Assembly (NCBI RefSeq): GCF_027213715.1
Contig: NZ_JAPWGM010000006.1
Coordinates: forward strand, 62,001 to 126,000
DNA from: Pedobacter punctiformis
Lineage (GTDB): Bacteria; Bacteroidota; Bacteroidia; Sphingobacteriales; Sphingobacteriaceae
Reading direction: 5' to 3'
Length of the DNA: 64,000 bases
Below, in pieces: positions 18,996-28,789 of this stretch (position 1 is its first letter; each line of letters opens with the position of its first letter). The translations under genes and the position numbers were made by a program. Under the pieces are notes generated by a model. That model was given only the letters and a program-made list of their open reading frames with translations, made no database searches and was not told the DNA's origin.

Positions 18996-20277
18996 ACTAA
19001 AATCAGAAATTACCCATTTCAAAAATCAATCGTATAATTTCCGGATACTTACACTAACCAATTTAATTTATAGTGTTGTACTTCCGGTTATCGATATTTT
19101 TGTAGCCGCCTATGTGATGCGCAGCTCAAACGACCCCACGAAGGTGGTTATTTATCAGCTGACCATTTATACGGGCATACCCATTACCTTTTTTCTTAAT
19201 GGTTACCTGCTTAGTAAGTTTTCCATTAAAACATTATACTCTTTGGGCATGATGCTGAGCGGAGTTTCCATGATGGTGATGATGTCTTTAACAACCCTGG
19301 ATAATACCGGGATAGGAATAGCAGGGTTAATTATGGGTATGTCCTTCGGTTTTTATTGGGCCAACCGTGATTTCCTTGCACTGGCCATTACCAATGATGA
19401 AAACCGCAATTATTATTATGGTTTAGAAACTTTTTTCTACACGATTATTGCAGTGGTAATCCCTGTTTTAATCGGATGGTTTATTGAATTTAATGCAGCC
19501 GGTGGCAATGCACATCTGGCTTACAAAATTGTAACCGGTTTAGTTTTCGTCGTTACCATATTAGCCTCCATTATGTGTTTCAGAGGAAAGTTTATCAACC
19601 CGACAGAAAAGAAATTCGTTTATTTTAAGTTTGATCCTTACTGGTATAAACTTTTAAGGTTAGCCACACTGAAAGGTTTGGTTCAGGGCTTTCTGGTTAC
19701 TGCTCCGGCTATGTTAATTATGCTTTTGGTTGGTAAAGAAGGTGCTTTAGGTACTGCTCAGTCAATTGGTGCAATTATAGCAGCGGTAGCCATGTATATT
19801 ATTGGCCGAAATACTTCTCCTAAACACAGGCTGTATGTATTTGGTGCAGGCTTATTGTTATTTGCCATAGCAGCTGTTATAAACGGTATCTTATACAGCA
19901 GTTTAGGTGTAATCTTATTTATGCTATTTTTATTGCTGGCGAAACCCTTATTAGATTTAGCCTATTTCCCAATTCAGTTTAGTGTAATTGATATTTTAAC
20001 TAAAAAAGAAAAGCGCAGCGAATTTGCCTATATCCTGAACCATGAAGCCGGATTATATATTGGCCGTTTAACGGGAGCCGGTACTTTTCTAATTCTGGCC
20101 TATTGCTTTTCGGTAGAAATTGCCTTACGGTATGCCATTATTATTGTAGCCATATTACAGTTATTATCGTACTGGGTAGCCAAAGGAATTATTAAACAAG
20201 GCAAAATTGAAAATATGCAGGCAGCGCCAATATTAAGCAACGAAGAACCCGGAACTATTGCCCCCATTTCTAGTTAA
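18985..20277 (+). CDS. MFS transporter, probable inner-membrane sugar permease
   Basis: This 430-residue polytopic protein has about 11-12 hydrophobic segments, beginning NLIYSVVLPVIDIFVAAYVM and ending ALRYAIIIVAILQLLSYWVA, with a central hydrophilic stretch near residues 195-220 (RGKFINPTEKKFVYFKFDPYWYK). The ATG lies inside the end of the GH130 gene, an 11-bp overlap that implies translational coupling. By position it should carry the oligosaccharide released in the periplasm into the cytoplasm for the GH130 enzyme. Substrate assignment is inference from context only. Confidence 0.85.
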   Translation: MLNKLKSEITHFKNQSYNFRILTLTNLIYSVVLPVIDIFVAAYVMRSSNDPTKVVIYQLTIYTGIPITFFLNGYLLSKFSIKTLYSLGMMLSGVSMMVMMSLTTLDNTGIGIAGLIMGMSFGFYWANRDFLALAITNDENRNYYYGLETFFYTIIAVVIPVLIGWFIEFNAAGGNAHLAYKIVTGLVFVVTILASIMCFRGKFINPTEKKFVYFKFDPYWYKLLRLATLKGLVQGFLVTAPAMLIMLLVGKEGALGTAQSIGAIIAAVAMYIIGRNTSPKHRLYVFGAGLLLFAIAAVINGILYSSLGVILFMLFLLLAKPLLDLAYFPIQFSVIDILTKKEKRSEFAYILNHEAGLYIGRLTGAGTFLILAYCFSVEIALRYAIIIVAILQLLSYWVAKGIIKQGKIENMQAAPILSNEEPGTIAPISS

Positions 20278-20302
20278 AAGCACTTATTTTTAAGAAAATC
20301 AG

Positions 20303-22021
20303 ATGAAAAAATACATTAAGTTAGGAACAGCAATAATTTTAGCCCTGTCATCACTAGCTGTTACAGCCCAAATTAAACAACTAAAGCTGAACCGGGTAGA
20401 GGAAATGCCGGATTTGCCCCAGCCATTAAAAATAATAGACTGGAAACTAATGGCCCAAAATTTTGATAAAACCATTTACAATTTTAACGCTAAAGGCGAT
20501 TATTGGCCGATGGTTTGGATGGACAGCACCAACAAAAATTTTAACCAGCCGGTTATGGGTATTTATACCGCTGTTGGTGATGTTCGGCAGGGAAAAAACC
20601 ACAATAAAGGCATGTTTCATGAAGCTTTAGCCAATATGGGTGCCGTAATGGGCGCCAGTTTAGTGGGTATTGATAAAAGCAAGCAAAATGGAATGAATTA
20701 TGCAGCTATGCTTAAAAATTATTTCAACCGCGATACCAAATGGAACATCATGATGAATAATACAGCTCCGGAAGTGGCGCTTTTGGGTGGCGGTTATGGA
20801 AGAGACTGGTGGTATGATGTTTATCCAAATGTTTTGTTTTACGCCGTTTGCGAACAATATCCAAACGAAAAGGATTTTGACTGGATTGCCAAAAGCATTG
20901 CAGAAAAATTTTATAAAGCCGATTCTATTTTAAAAGGCGACTACAACTATTCTTATTTTGATTATGGGCAAATGAAACCAATGAAAAATCAGATCTGTGC
21001 CCAGCAGGATGCCGCGGCCGGGCATGCATGGGTTTTATATGCCGCTTACAAAAAGTTTGGCGATGAACGTTATTTAAATGGAGCGATAAGTGCAATGACA
21101 GCCTTAGAAAGCAATAAAATTAATCCAACGTATGAATTGCTGATGCCTTTTGGTGCTTATCTGGCAGCGAGAATGAATGCCGAACAAGGAACCAAATTTG
21201 ATGTGCAAAAGCTGCTGGGCTGGACATTCGACGGAACTGCTGTTTGCCGTGAAGGTTGGGGTGTATTAACCGGAAAATGGAATGGATATGATATTTCAGG
21301 TGTTGTGGGCAGCACGGTAGATCATGGCGGTTACGGTTTTTTAATGAATACTTTTGATGCAGCCTGGCCTTTAATTCCTACTGTTCGTTATGATCCTGCG
21401 TATGCAGACGCTATAGGAAAATGGATGCTGAATGCCGTAAATGCATCACGCTTTTTTTATCCGCAATACATGCCGGCAGATCGTCAGACCATTCCACAAT
21501 TTGCAGATGTAACCAAGGGCGTAATTGCTTATGAAGGTTTTGCTAAAACCTCAACTTTCGATACGCTTTATATGGATAAAAAAGGACCTGTTGCACAAGG
21601 AGACGGGCCTAAATGGGTGCCGGGACAAAATCCGGATGTATCGCAATTTAGTGTGTATGGCAGCGGACACGTTGGGGTTTTTGGTGCTATTGTAGAAAAA
21701 ACCAATATAGAAGGCGTGTTAAAGCTGGATGTTTTAGCGACAGATTTTTATAGAAATAAAGCATATCCAACCTATTTGATTTACAATCCTTATAACAAAA
21801 GCAAAATCATTACTTATAAAGTTAAAAGCGCTAAAAAGGTAGATTTATATGATGCGATTGCTCAAAAATTTATCGCAAAAAATGTTTTAGCTAAAAGCAA
21901 CATCCTGATTGCTGCAAATCAATCGGCTTTAATTGTTGAAACACCTGCAAATAGTAAACTCATTAAAAATAAGGGCAAATTATTAGCCAATGGAATTGTA
22001 ATTGATTACCAAAAGAAATAA
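20303..22021 (+). CDS. Exported protein of unknown family, possible (alpha/alpha)6-barrel glycosidase
   Basis: I do not recognise a named family. The 572-residue product has a signal peptide ending AVTAQ (residue 23) and no lipobox. Its body is rich in Trp, Tyr and short repeated helices, with NHNKGMFHEALANMGAVMG (about 95-113), GYGRDWWYDVYPNVLFYAV, CAQQDAAAGHAWVLYAAY (about 233-250), CREGWGVLTGKWNGYDISG and STVDHGGYGFLMNTFDAAW (about 337-355). Such spacing is typical of an (alpha/alpha)6 barrel. The last 100 residues look like a beta-sandwich (YPTYLIYNPYNKSKIITY). It ends the susC-susD-GH130-MFS operon, 25 bp after the permease gene, where a periplasmic or surface depolymerase would be expected. 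Catalytic residues cannot be assigned; conserved Asp 340 and His 341 are candidates. Confidence 0.75.
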   Translation: MKKYIKLGTAIILALSSLAVTAQIKQLKLNRVEEMPDLPQPLKIIDWKLMAQNFDKTIYNFNAKGDYWPMVWMDSTNKNFNQPVMGIYTAVGDVRQGKNHNKGMFHEALANMGAVMGASLVGIDKSKQNGMNYAAMLKNYFNRDTKWNIMMNNTAPEVALLGGGYGRDWWYDVYPNVLFYAVCEQYPNEKDFDWIAKSIAEKFYKADSILKGDYNYSYFDYGQMKPMKNQICAQQDAAAGHAWVLYAAYKKFGDERYLNGAISAMTALESNKINPTYELLMPFGAYLAARMNAEQGTKFDVQKLLGWTFDGTAVCREGWGVLTGKWNGYDISGVVGSTVDHGGYGFLMNTFDAAWPLIPTVRYDPAYADAIGKWMLNAVNASRFFYPQYMPADRQTIPQFADVTKGVIAYEGFAKTSTFDTLYMDKKGPVAQGDGPKWVPGQNPDVSQFSVYGSGHVGVFGAIVEKTNIEGVLKLDVLATDFYRNKAYPTYLIYNPYNKSKIITYKVKSAKKVDLYDAIAQKFIAKNVLAKSNILIAANQSALIVETPANSKLIKNKGKLLANGIVIDYQKK

Positions 22022-22051
22022 TTAATGAATTAAACCTTTGCAATGAATCAT

Positions 22052-22088
22052 AAAAAAAGCGTTCCGGTTTGTACCGGAACGCTTTTTC
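22052..22088. terminator. Bidirectional terminator at 22.05 kb
   Basis: AAAAAAGCGTTCCGGT, loop TTGT, then the exact complement ACCGGAACGCTTTTT. It ends the plus-strand sugar operon and the minus-strand M16 peptidase gene. Confidence 0.93.
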
Positions 22089-22114
22089 TTTTTGCATTAA
22101 GCTATTAGCTTATT

Positions 22115-25045
22115 TTAGTATCCAAAAATCTGCTCTAAAGTTAACTTTGTAACCGGGCCAAATTTTTCTAAATCAGCTGTACTTACTTTCTTTTCAGAAG
22201 CTACAATACAATAGTTGTAAGGTTTTGCAGATAAATTATTTTGGTGGAAAGTTTTAATGTCAGCAAATGTTAATGGTTTTAAGTTTGTATAAAGATCAAT
22301 TCTTGAATCATGATCGAAACCTAATTTTTTATCTGCCAAATAAGAGTAGATAATACCATCTTTAGTAATACGTGAGGTTTCCAGGCCATTTAGGCTACTG
22401 CCTTTTGATAAGTTGAAAGATTTATCAGACTCTGGTAAAGTTGTTAGCAACTCGTTCATACCTACAACCGCATCATTCATTTTATCCGCTTGTGTACCTA
22501 CATAAGCCACAACTGTATTTTCTTTTTCTTTACTGTTTGGTGTAGAGTAAAAGGCGAAAGTAGAGTAAGCCAGGGCTTTTGATTCGCGAATGGTTTGGAA
22601 TACGATTGAACCCATGCCACCACCAAAATAATTATTAAATAAATCTACTTTCGAAGCATTTGCAGCATCGTATAATCCCGAATTGCGTACCCAACGGATT
22701 TCTGCCTGTACCATGTCGTAGTCAGCAAAGTAAACTTTGTTGGCATCGGTAGTGGTATAAACAAATTTCTTCATTGGTGCTTCTGGCGTAAACTCTTTCG
22801 GTAAAACGTGAACTTTAGCAATGTCTGCGGAGAACGTTTCTGCGTCTTTCGGACCAAAATAGGTAATGGTATGTTTATAATTGGTTAGGTTATGCAAAAG
22901 ATAAATTAAATCATCAGACTTCATGTTTTTAATTTCATCATTCGTTAAGCCATAGTTAGATGGGTTATCCGAACCGTATTGCGCATAACTCATTAAACCG
23001 TTCATAATGGCAGCTTTGTTTAATTTGTTATTTTCTCTTGATTTTAAAAGACGGCCCTTTAAGTCTTCAAGTGCTTTTTCGTTTGGTTTACAATTGGCCA
23101 AAACATGTTCTACCAAAGCAACAGCTTTATCAAAATTTTCCTGCAAACCACTTATCGATATTGTTGTTGCATCAGTGCCTACGTTAATGCTGTAAGAACA
23201 AGCAATGTTGTAAAATTCTTTACTAATTTGCTCAGCGCTATACTTATCGGTACTTAAAAAAGTTAAATACTGCGAGGCATAAGGTAATAATCTGTAATTG
23301 TAAGAACCTTTATCAAAACGATAGGTCATGCGGAAAATACTGTTCTCTGTGTTTTTAACAGAAATTACGTCTGCAATTCCGGCTTTACCAAAATTAAGAT
23401 CCTTTGCATAATCTAAAAATTTAGGAGCAATTGCTTTTACAGGCGCATCAATAATTGATTTGGTAAAAGGAGAAACCTCATTTACATTAGTTTTAACAGC
23501 AGTAATAGCCGGTTTTTCTACTTTAGCAATGCTTTTGTCCTCACCTTTATGTTTAAAAATAACAACGTAATTGTTAATGAAAAACTTATTCGCAAAATCA
23601 ACAATTTCCTGCTTGGTTACCTTGGCCATTGCATCAGTTGCAGATAAAGTTTTATCCCATTCTGCGCCTCTGTTTTGAATAAAAGCATTCATCGTTGCAT
23701 CTGCACGAACATCATTGTTGTCATAAGCTTCCAGTTCGCTTAATTTAGTATTGGCAACAGTTGCTTTAATTAAGCTTTCATCGAAATCACCTTTTTTAAG
23801 CAAATCAATTTGCTCCAGCAATAACTTTTGAGCTTCTTCAAGGCTCTGTCCAGCTTTTGGCGATGCAGATACAATAAAGAAACCATAATCTTTAAACTGA
23901 CCATAGCCAGCGCTTGATCTTAACACTTTTTGCTGTTTATTTAAATTAATATCCAGCAAACCCGCTTTGCCATTTGATAAAATGCTGCTGATTAAATCTA
24001 ACAACAAGCTTTGATGCGAGTTTTGAGCATAACCACGATAAGCAATGTTAATACTTTCGGCACTTGGTCCGTAAACATCAACTTTTTGTATTTGGGTTAA
24101 TGGTTTTTCAGGAGCAGGATTGTACAATGAAAGTGGCTTTGGAGCCATGTAAGCAAAATCTTTATCAATTTTTTTAATCAAATCATCGTAGTTAATATCA
24201 CCCGACATAATCAGCGCCATGTTATTAGGCACATAATACTTGTTGTAATATTTTCTGATTTCAACCAAAGATGGATTTTTTAAGTGCTCAATGGTACCAA
24301 TAGTACTTTGCTGACCATAATTATGTGTTGGAAATAAAGCACGGAGTCTGGCTTCATATACTTTACGGTTATCATCATCAAGCCCTCTGTTTTTTTCTTC
24401 GTAAACAGCTTCCAGTTCAGTATGGAAAATACGGAAAACCGGAGCACGGAAACGTTCGGCCTGAACCGCTAAAAATTTATCAATTGCATTAGAAGGAAGG
24501 TCTTCTTCGTAAACGGTTTCTTCTACAGCAGTATGCGCATTAGTTTGCTCGCTCCCTATAGATTTCATCATTTTATCGTACTCATTTGCAATAGAATAGT
24601 TTGATGCTTCACCAGAAGTTTTATCAATTTCTTTGTAAATCTCTTTACGCTTTGCCGGATCTGTAGTTTTATTATAAACTTCGTAAAGCGATTCAATTTT
24701 GTCCAACAAAGGTTTTTCTTTTGCATAATTTAAAGTGCCAAACTTATCGGTTCCTTTAAATAAAAGGTGCTCTAAATAGTGCGCTAAACCAGTATTGGTT
24801 CTTGGATCGGTATTACTACCCGCACGGACAGCCATTTTATACACAATCTTTGGTTCTTTGTTATTTTGTGATAAAATAACTGTCAGACCATTTTTTAAAG
24901 TGTAAAAACGTGATTTTGTAGGGTCATTGGTTACATATTTATACGTGTAACCGCCCGATGTACCTGTTTTCCACTGGTAGGTTTGTGCCTGTGCGGCAAC
25001 ACCAGTAACCAGAAAACAAGCTAATGTAAAGAGTTTTAATTTCAT
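22115..25045 (-). CDS. Exported M16 family zinc metallopeptidase (two-domain insulinase type)
   Basis: This 976-residue protein has a signal peptide (MKLKLFTLACFLVTGVAAQAQ), so it acts in the periplasm. The first M16 unit carries the inverted zinc motif HYLEH (His 89, Glu 92, His 93) and the downstream glutamate in AVEETVYEE near residue 176. A second M16 unit from about residue 540 lacks HxxEH, as is normal for the inactive half that closes the clam-shell. The central NVMALIMSGDINYDD-type segment (around 275-290) and the R/Y segment YFGGGMGSIVFQTIRESKALAYS near residue 805 fit the family. It is transcribed alone, convergent with locus A and divergent from surE. Substrate unknown; the family digests peptides. 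Confidence 0.93.
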   Translation of the reverse strand: MKLKLFTLACFLVTGVAAQAQTYQWKTGTSGGYTYKYVTNDPTKSRFYTLKNGLTVILSQNNKEPKIVYKMAVRAGSNTDPRTNTGLAHYLEHLLFKGTDKFGTLNYAKEKPLLDKIESLYEVYNKTTDPAKRKEIYKEIDKTSGEASNYSIANEYDKMMKSIGSEQTNAHTAVEETVYEEDLPSNAIDKFLAVQAERFRAPVFRIFHTELEAVYEEKNRGLDDDNRKVYEARLRALFPTHNYGQQSTIGTIEHLKNPSLVEIRKYYNKYYVPNNMALIMSGDINYDDLIKKIDKDFAYMAPKPLSLYNPAPEKPLTQIQKVDVYGPSAESINIAYRGYAQNSHQSLLLDLISSILSNGKAGLLDINLNKQQKVLRSSAGYGQFKDYGFFIVSASPKAGQSLEEAQKLLLEQIDLLKKGDFDESLIKATVANTKLSELEAYDNNDVRADATMNAFIQNRGAEWDKTLSATDAMAKVTKQEIVDFANKFFINNYVVIFKHKGEDKSIAKVEKPAITAVKTNVNEVSPFTKSIIDAPVKAIAPKFLDYAKDLNFGKAGIADVISVKNTENSIFRMTYRFDKGSYNYRLLPYASQYLTFLSTDKYSAEQISKEFYNIACSYSINVGTDATTISISGLQENFDKAVALVEHVLANCKPNEKALEDLKGRLLKSRENNKLNKAAIMNGLMSYAQYGSDNPSNYGLTNDEIKNMKSDDLIYLLHNLTNYKHTITYFGPKDAETFSADIAKVHVLPKEFTPEAPMKKFVYTTTDANKVYFADYDMVQAEIRWVRNSGLYDAANASKVDLFNNYFGGGMGSIVFQTIRESKALAYSTFAFYSTPNSKEKENTVVAYVGTQADKMNDAVVGMNELLTTLPESDKSFNLSKGSSLNGLETSRITKDGIIYSYLADKKLGFDHDSRIDLYTNLKPLTFADIKTFHQNNLSAKPYNYCIVASEKKVSTADLEKFGPVTKLTLEQIFGY

Positions 25046-25228
25046 CTAATTGAGGTTGATTGATGATGTTGAGTAGCTATAGAAATTAATTAAATATTTA
25101 GATAACACTCATTAATAATAAGTTATTTATCCAAATATATATGCTTTATTTTACGGAATGAAATGCTTTTTCTTTTTATCTATTAAAAACTTAGTTTAAA
25201 TCATTATTGCACATAAAATTTGGCTTTT

Positions 25229-25261
25229 TTGTAATCCGAAAGCTTATAATCCGTATTTTTA
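25229..25261 (+). promoter_or_regulatory. Possible surE promoter
   Basis: TTTTTTG (ending 25231) and TATTTTTA (25254-25261, 7 of 8 to TAnnTTTG) are 22 bp apart. The predicted transcript would begin almost at the ATG at 25267, so the leader would be very short. Confidence 0.35.
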
Positions 25262-25266
25262 CCCCT

Positions 25267-26112
25267 ATGACAAAGCAAAGTACAAAACCCAATATTTTAA
25301 TCGTAAATGACGATGGCATAACAGCAACAGGGATAAAAAACCTGATGGAAGTGATGCAGGAGTTAGGTAATGTGGTTGTGGTTGCACCCGATAGCCCGCA
25401 AAGCGGAATGGGACATGCAATAACCATTGGTAAACCCATTCGTTTTGATAAGGTAGACCTTTACAATGGTGTTGAAATGTATAAATGCAGTGGTACGCCG
25501 GTAGATTGCGTTAAAATTGCAGTCAATAAAATTTTTAAAGGTAAAAAACCTGATTTATGCGTTTCAGGAATTAATCATGGATTAAATAATTCCATCAATG
25601 TCATTTATTCAGGCACTATGTCTGCTGCGGTTGAAGGTGCCATTGAAAAAATTCCTTCCATTGGTTTTTCATTAGATGACTTTGGCGCCGAAGCTGATTT
25701 TAGTCACTGTAAAAAATATATTAAAAACATTTGTGAGCAGGTATTAGAACATGGTTTGCCTGAAGGAACTTTATTGAATGTAAATTTTCCAAACGGACCG
25801 GAGATAAAAGGAATTAAAATTTGCAGACAAGCCAATGCAAAATGGGCAGAAGAGTTTGAAGAAAGGGTAGATCCTTATAAAAGACCTTATTACTGGTTAA
25901 CAGGGGTTTTTCAAAACTTTGATAAGGGCGAAGACACAGATGTTTGGGCTTTAGAAAATCACTATGCTTCTATTGTTCCTGTTCAATTTGATTTAACCGC
26001 ACACCATGCAATTCAAATGCTGAACAGCTGGTCGTTTATTGATGATAAGAAATCAAAAGCAAGCGAGGTTAAAAATACGGTTTCAGCACCAGACGGATTA
26101 AATTTAGGTTAA
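25267..26112 (+). CDS. surE: SurE, 5'(3')-nucleotidase
   Basis: SurE is a metal-dependent phosphatase of nucleoside monophosphates linked to stationary-phase survival. I start it at the ATG at 25267 (MTKQSTKPNILIVNDDGI), giving 281 residues; the upstream in-frame extension uses a TTG start and is not needed. The metal-binding NDDG (residues 14-17), the VAPDSPQSGMGHAIT segment, CSGTPVDCVKIA and SGINHGLNNS(I) are all present. A small membrane-protein gene and lpxB follow closely on the same strand, an arrangement seen in other Bacteroidota. Cytoplasmic. Confidence 0.96.
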   Translation: MTKQSTKPNILIVNDDGITATGIKNLMEVMQELGNVVVVAPDSPQSGMGHAITIGKPIRFDKVDLYNGVEMYKCSGTPVDCVKIAVNKIFKGKKPDLCVSGINHGLNNSINVIYSGTMSAAVEGAIEKIPSIGFSLDDFGAEADFSHCKKYIKNICEQVLEHGLPEGTLLNVNFPNGPEIKGIKICRQANAKWAEEFEERVDPYKRPYYWLTGVFQNFDKGEDTDVWALENHYASIVPVQFDLTAHHAIQMLNSWSFIDDKKSKASEVKNTVSAPDGLNLG

Positions 26113-26122
26113 AACCGGGGTC

Positions 26123-26395
26123 ATGAACGATCGTTTAAAAAAACTGAAAAATAATGTTTGGGTTGGCTTAGGCATTGGCTTATTAACACCTGCTATTTTA
26201 TGCTCTATCGCCTGGTATTTAATTCATCATGTATTTTATCTTGCTAAAGCAGATTTGTTATACATTGGCGGGATTGCGGTAAACGCTTTTACTATGCAAT
26301 ACTTTTTTAAGTACAATAAAGAAAACATTGGACGAGGAATTCTTGCAGCGACTTTTTTATGTGCATTTGTGTTTTTCTTTTATAAAGTAAGCTAA
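26123..26395 (+). CDS. Small membrane protein between surE and lpxB
   Basis: This 90-residue protein shows three hydrophobic segments: GLGIGLLTPAILCSIAWYL, LLYIGGIAVNAFTMQYFF and GILAATFLCAFVFFFYKV. A charged N-terminus (MNDRLKKLKNNVW) precedes them. No catalytic motif is present and I know no function. It begins 11 bp after surE and ends 43 bp before lpxB, so all three are probably one operon. A link to envelope or lipid A metabolism is only suggested by position. Confidence 0.75.
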   Translation: MNDRLKKLKNNVWVGLGIGLLTPAILCSIAWYLIHHVFYLAKADLLYIGGIAVNAFTMQYFFKYNKENIGRGILAATFLCAFVFFFYKVS

Positions 26396-26438
26396 GGATG
26401 GAAATTCCGGCTTAATTTTTTCTCTTTACATTTAACTT

Positions 26439-27548
26439 ATGAAATACTACCTCGTAGCCGGAGAAGCATCAGGCGATTTACACGGTGCCAATTTAATTAA
26501 AGCCTTGAAAAAGGAAGATGCCCAGGCTGATTTCCGATATTTTGGTGGAGATAAAATGCAGGTCGAAGGCGGGGAGCTGGTAAAACATTATGCCGATATG
26601 GCCTTTATGGGTTTTACAGAGGTGGTATTGAATTTAAGAACGATTTTTAAAAACCTGAAATCCTGCAAAACGGATATTCTTGCCTGGCAGCCCGATGTGC
26701 TGATTCTGATTGATTTCCCTGGATTTAATTTAAAAATTGCAGAATTTGCCAAAGCCAATAACATTAAAGTTTGTTATTACATATCGCCAAAAGTTTGGGC
26801 CTGGAATCAGAAAAGGGTTCTGAAAATAAAACGGGTTGTCGATCATATGTTCTGCATTTTACCTTTCGAAGTCGGTTTTTACAAAGAATGGGGAATGAAA
26901 GTTGATTATGTGGGTAACCCTTTGCTGGATGCCGTAGATCAGTTTAATGCTGAACCCGATTTTAGGGAACAACATCATTTAGGTGATAAAAAGGTAATCG
27001 CACTTTTGCCCGGAAGCCGGAAACAGGAAATTGAAAGGTTATTGCCTGTTATGCTCAGTATTACCGGCCAGTATCCGGATTATGTTTTTGCTATTGCCGC
27101 GGCGCCAACTTTTAACGAAACTTACTACAAACAGTTTACCGGAACAAAGAAAGTTCATTTATTGTTCAATGCAACTTACGATCTTTTACAAATAGCCGAA
27201 GCTGCAATTGTGGCTTCAGGTACTGCAACATTAGAAACAGCTTTGTTTAAAGTTCCGCAGGTAGTGGTGTATAAAGGTGGTGCCATTTCCATTGCAATTG
27301 CCAGAATGCTGGTTAAAATTAAGTTTATTTCCCTGGTCAACCTGATTGTAAATAAAAAAATCGTAACCGAGCTTATTCAGGAAGATTGTAATACCCAAAA
27401 AGTTAATGAAGAACTTCGTTTTATTCTGAACGGAGCAGGAAGAACTTCCATGTTGAATAATTATGACGAGCTTCTGGGGTTAATGGGGAAACCTGGCGCA
27501 TCAGAAAAAACTGCCCAACTGATTTACAATTACATGCAGCACAAATAG
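26439..27548 (+). CDS. lpxB: Lipid-A-disaccharide synthase
   Basis: LpxB (GT19) joins UDP-2,3-diacylglucosamine and lipid X to make the lipid A disaccharide at the inner face of the membrane. The 369-residue protein has the N-terminal MKYYLVAGEASGDLHGANL motif, LIDFPGFNLKIA, YYISPKVWAWNQ, LLPGSRKQEI and the C-terminal nucleotide-binding segment ASGTATLETAL. Length and motifs are standard. It is the last gene of the surE group; no terminator hairpin was found after it. Confidence 0.96.
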   Translation: MKYYLVAGEASGDLHGANLIKALKKEDAQADFRYFGGDKMQVEGGELVKHYADMAFMGFTEVVLNLRTIFKNLKSCKTDILAWQPDVLILIDFPGFNLKIAEFAKANNIKVCYYISPKVWAWNQKRVLKIKRVVDHMFCILPFEVGFYKEWGMKVDYVGNPLLDAVDQFNAEPDFREQHHLGDKKVIALLPGSRKQEIERLLPVMLSITGQYPDYVFAIAAAPTFNETYYKQFTGTKKVHLLFNATYDLLQIAEAAIVASGTATLETALFKVPQVVVYKGGAISIAIARMLVKIKFISLVNLIVNKKIVTELIQEDCNTQKVNEELRFILNGAGRTSMLNNYDELLGLMGKPGASEKTAQLIYNYMQHK

Positions 27549-27784
27549 TCCTTCATTAATTTGCTATTAGCAAGTAAACCTCGCTGCTCTGTGTTTGGTA
27601 ATGAAAGTTAGCTTATTAAGCTTTTTTGTATTTTAATCGTTGTATACAAACAAAAAATCTTAAATTTTTGTTAAAAACAAGGCTAAAAAGATCAGATTTC
27701 CTAAAAATCGATGATTAACTATTATATTAGCCAAAATCGAATACTCAATTTATAATCAAATAGATCCTTTAATAATTATTCATA

Positions 27785-28789
27785 ATGAAAAGCCTCTCTA
27801 TAAAAGATATTGCCTTAAAAGCGAATGTATCCATTACTACGGTTTCCTTTATTATCAATGGAAAAGCTAAAGAAAAATCAATTAGTGAGGCGGTAATTAA
27901 GAAAGTTGAAAAAATTATCATTGAAAGTGGTTATAAACCGAACCAAATTGCAAGGAGTTTAAGAACAGGGAACTCTAATATTATAGGATTGATTGTAGAA
28001 GACATTTCAAATTCTTTTTTCTCAAAAGTAGCCCGCCTTATTGAAGATAAAGCTTATAAAAAAGGATATAAAATTATCTACTCAAGTACCGAAAATAGTG
28101 TAGAAAAGGCTAAAGAGCTTATTAATATGTTTAAATCGAGAAAAGTTGATGCCTATATCATTTCTCCGGTGGCAGGTATTGAGGATGATATTAAACTGCT
28201 TTTAAATGATAACAAGCCTGTAATTCTATTCGATAGGAATTTACCAGGTGTAGACACCAACTATGTTGGCGCTAATCATTTTACAGCAACCTACCAATCA
28301 ATAGAAAGTTTTATCAAAGAAGGTAAAAAAAATATAGCGCTGGTTACAACAGATGTCAGTGTTCAGCAAATTATTGAACGTTTCGATGGTTACAAGCAGG
28401 CTTTAACAGATTTTAAACTGCCATATAATGAAAATTTAGTTTTAAAAATACCTTTTGGACAAGCGGAAGAAGAGACCATCAGTAATATAAAGGAGCTTTT
28501 TAAAAATAATAAAATAGATGCTGTTCTTTTTGCAACCAACTACTTAGCAATAAGTGGCTTAAAAGCCGTTAAACAGATTAATAAAACGATAGGGAAAGAC
28601 CTTTCGGTAATTGCTTACGATGATCATGAGGCTTTCGAATTGCATACACCGTTAATTTCGGCGGTGCAACAACCCCTTGAAGAAATTGCAGAGACGGTAA
28701 TCAAGCTAATTTTAAATCAGCTTTCCTCAAAAACAAAACTGGCAAACCAACAAGTGATTATTCCAGCTAAATTAATTTCAAGGAATTAA
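27785..28789 (+). CDS. LacI-family transcriptional regulator of sugar locus B
   Basis: This 334-residue protein has a LacI HTH at residues 3-50 (SIKDIALKANVSITTVSFIING), the hinge-helix region KPNQIARSLRTGNSN, and a periplasmic-binding-protein-like ligand domain starting IIGLIVEDISNSFFSK. It stands directly before the susC gene of locus B in the same direction, with 521 bp between. Five palindromes with the central CpG typical of LacI-family operators lie upstream of three transcription units to its right; I infer that this protein binds them. The ligand is not known; a mannose-containing sugar is plausible. No operator-like palindrome was seen before its own gene. Confidence 0.94.
   Translation: MKSLSIKDIALKANVSITTVSFIINGKAKEKSISEAVIKKVEKIIIESGYKPNQIARSLRTGNSNIIGLIVEDISNSFFSKVARLIEDKAYKKGYKIIYSSTENSVEKAKELINMFKSRKVDAYIISPVAGIEDDIKLLLNDNKPVILFDRNLPGVDTNYVGANHFTATYQSIESFIKEGKKNIALVTTDVSVQQIIERFDGYKQALTDFKLPYNENLVLKIPFGQAEEETISNIKELFKNNKIDAVLFATNYLAISGLKAVKQINKTIGKDLSVIAYDDHEAFELHTPLISAVQQPLEEIAETVIKLILNQLSSKTKLANQQVIIPAKLISRN

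Noticed and set aside
25207..25266. 20-codon N-terminal extension of SurE
   Set aside because: It needs a TTG start and places extra residues ahead of the normal SurE N-terminus; the ATG at 25267 fits the family.
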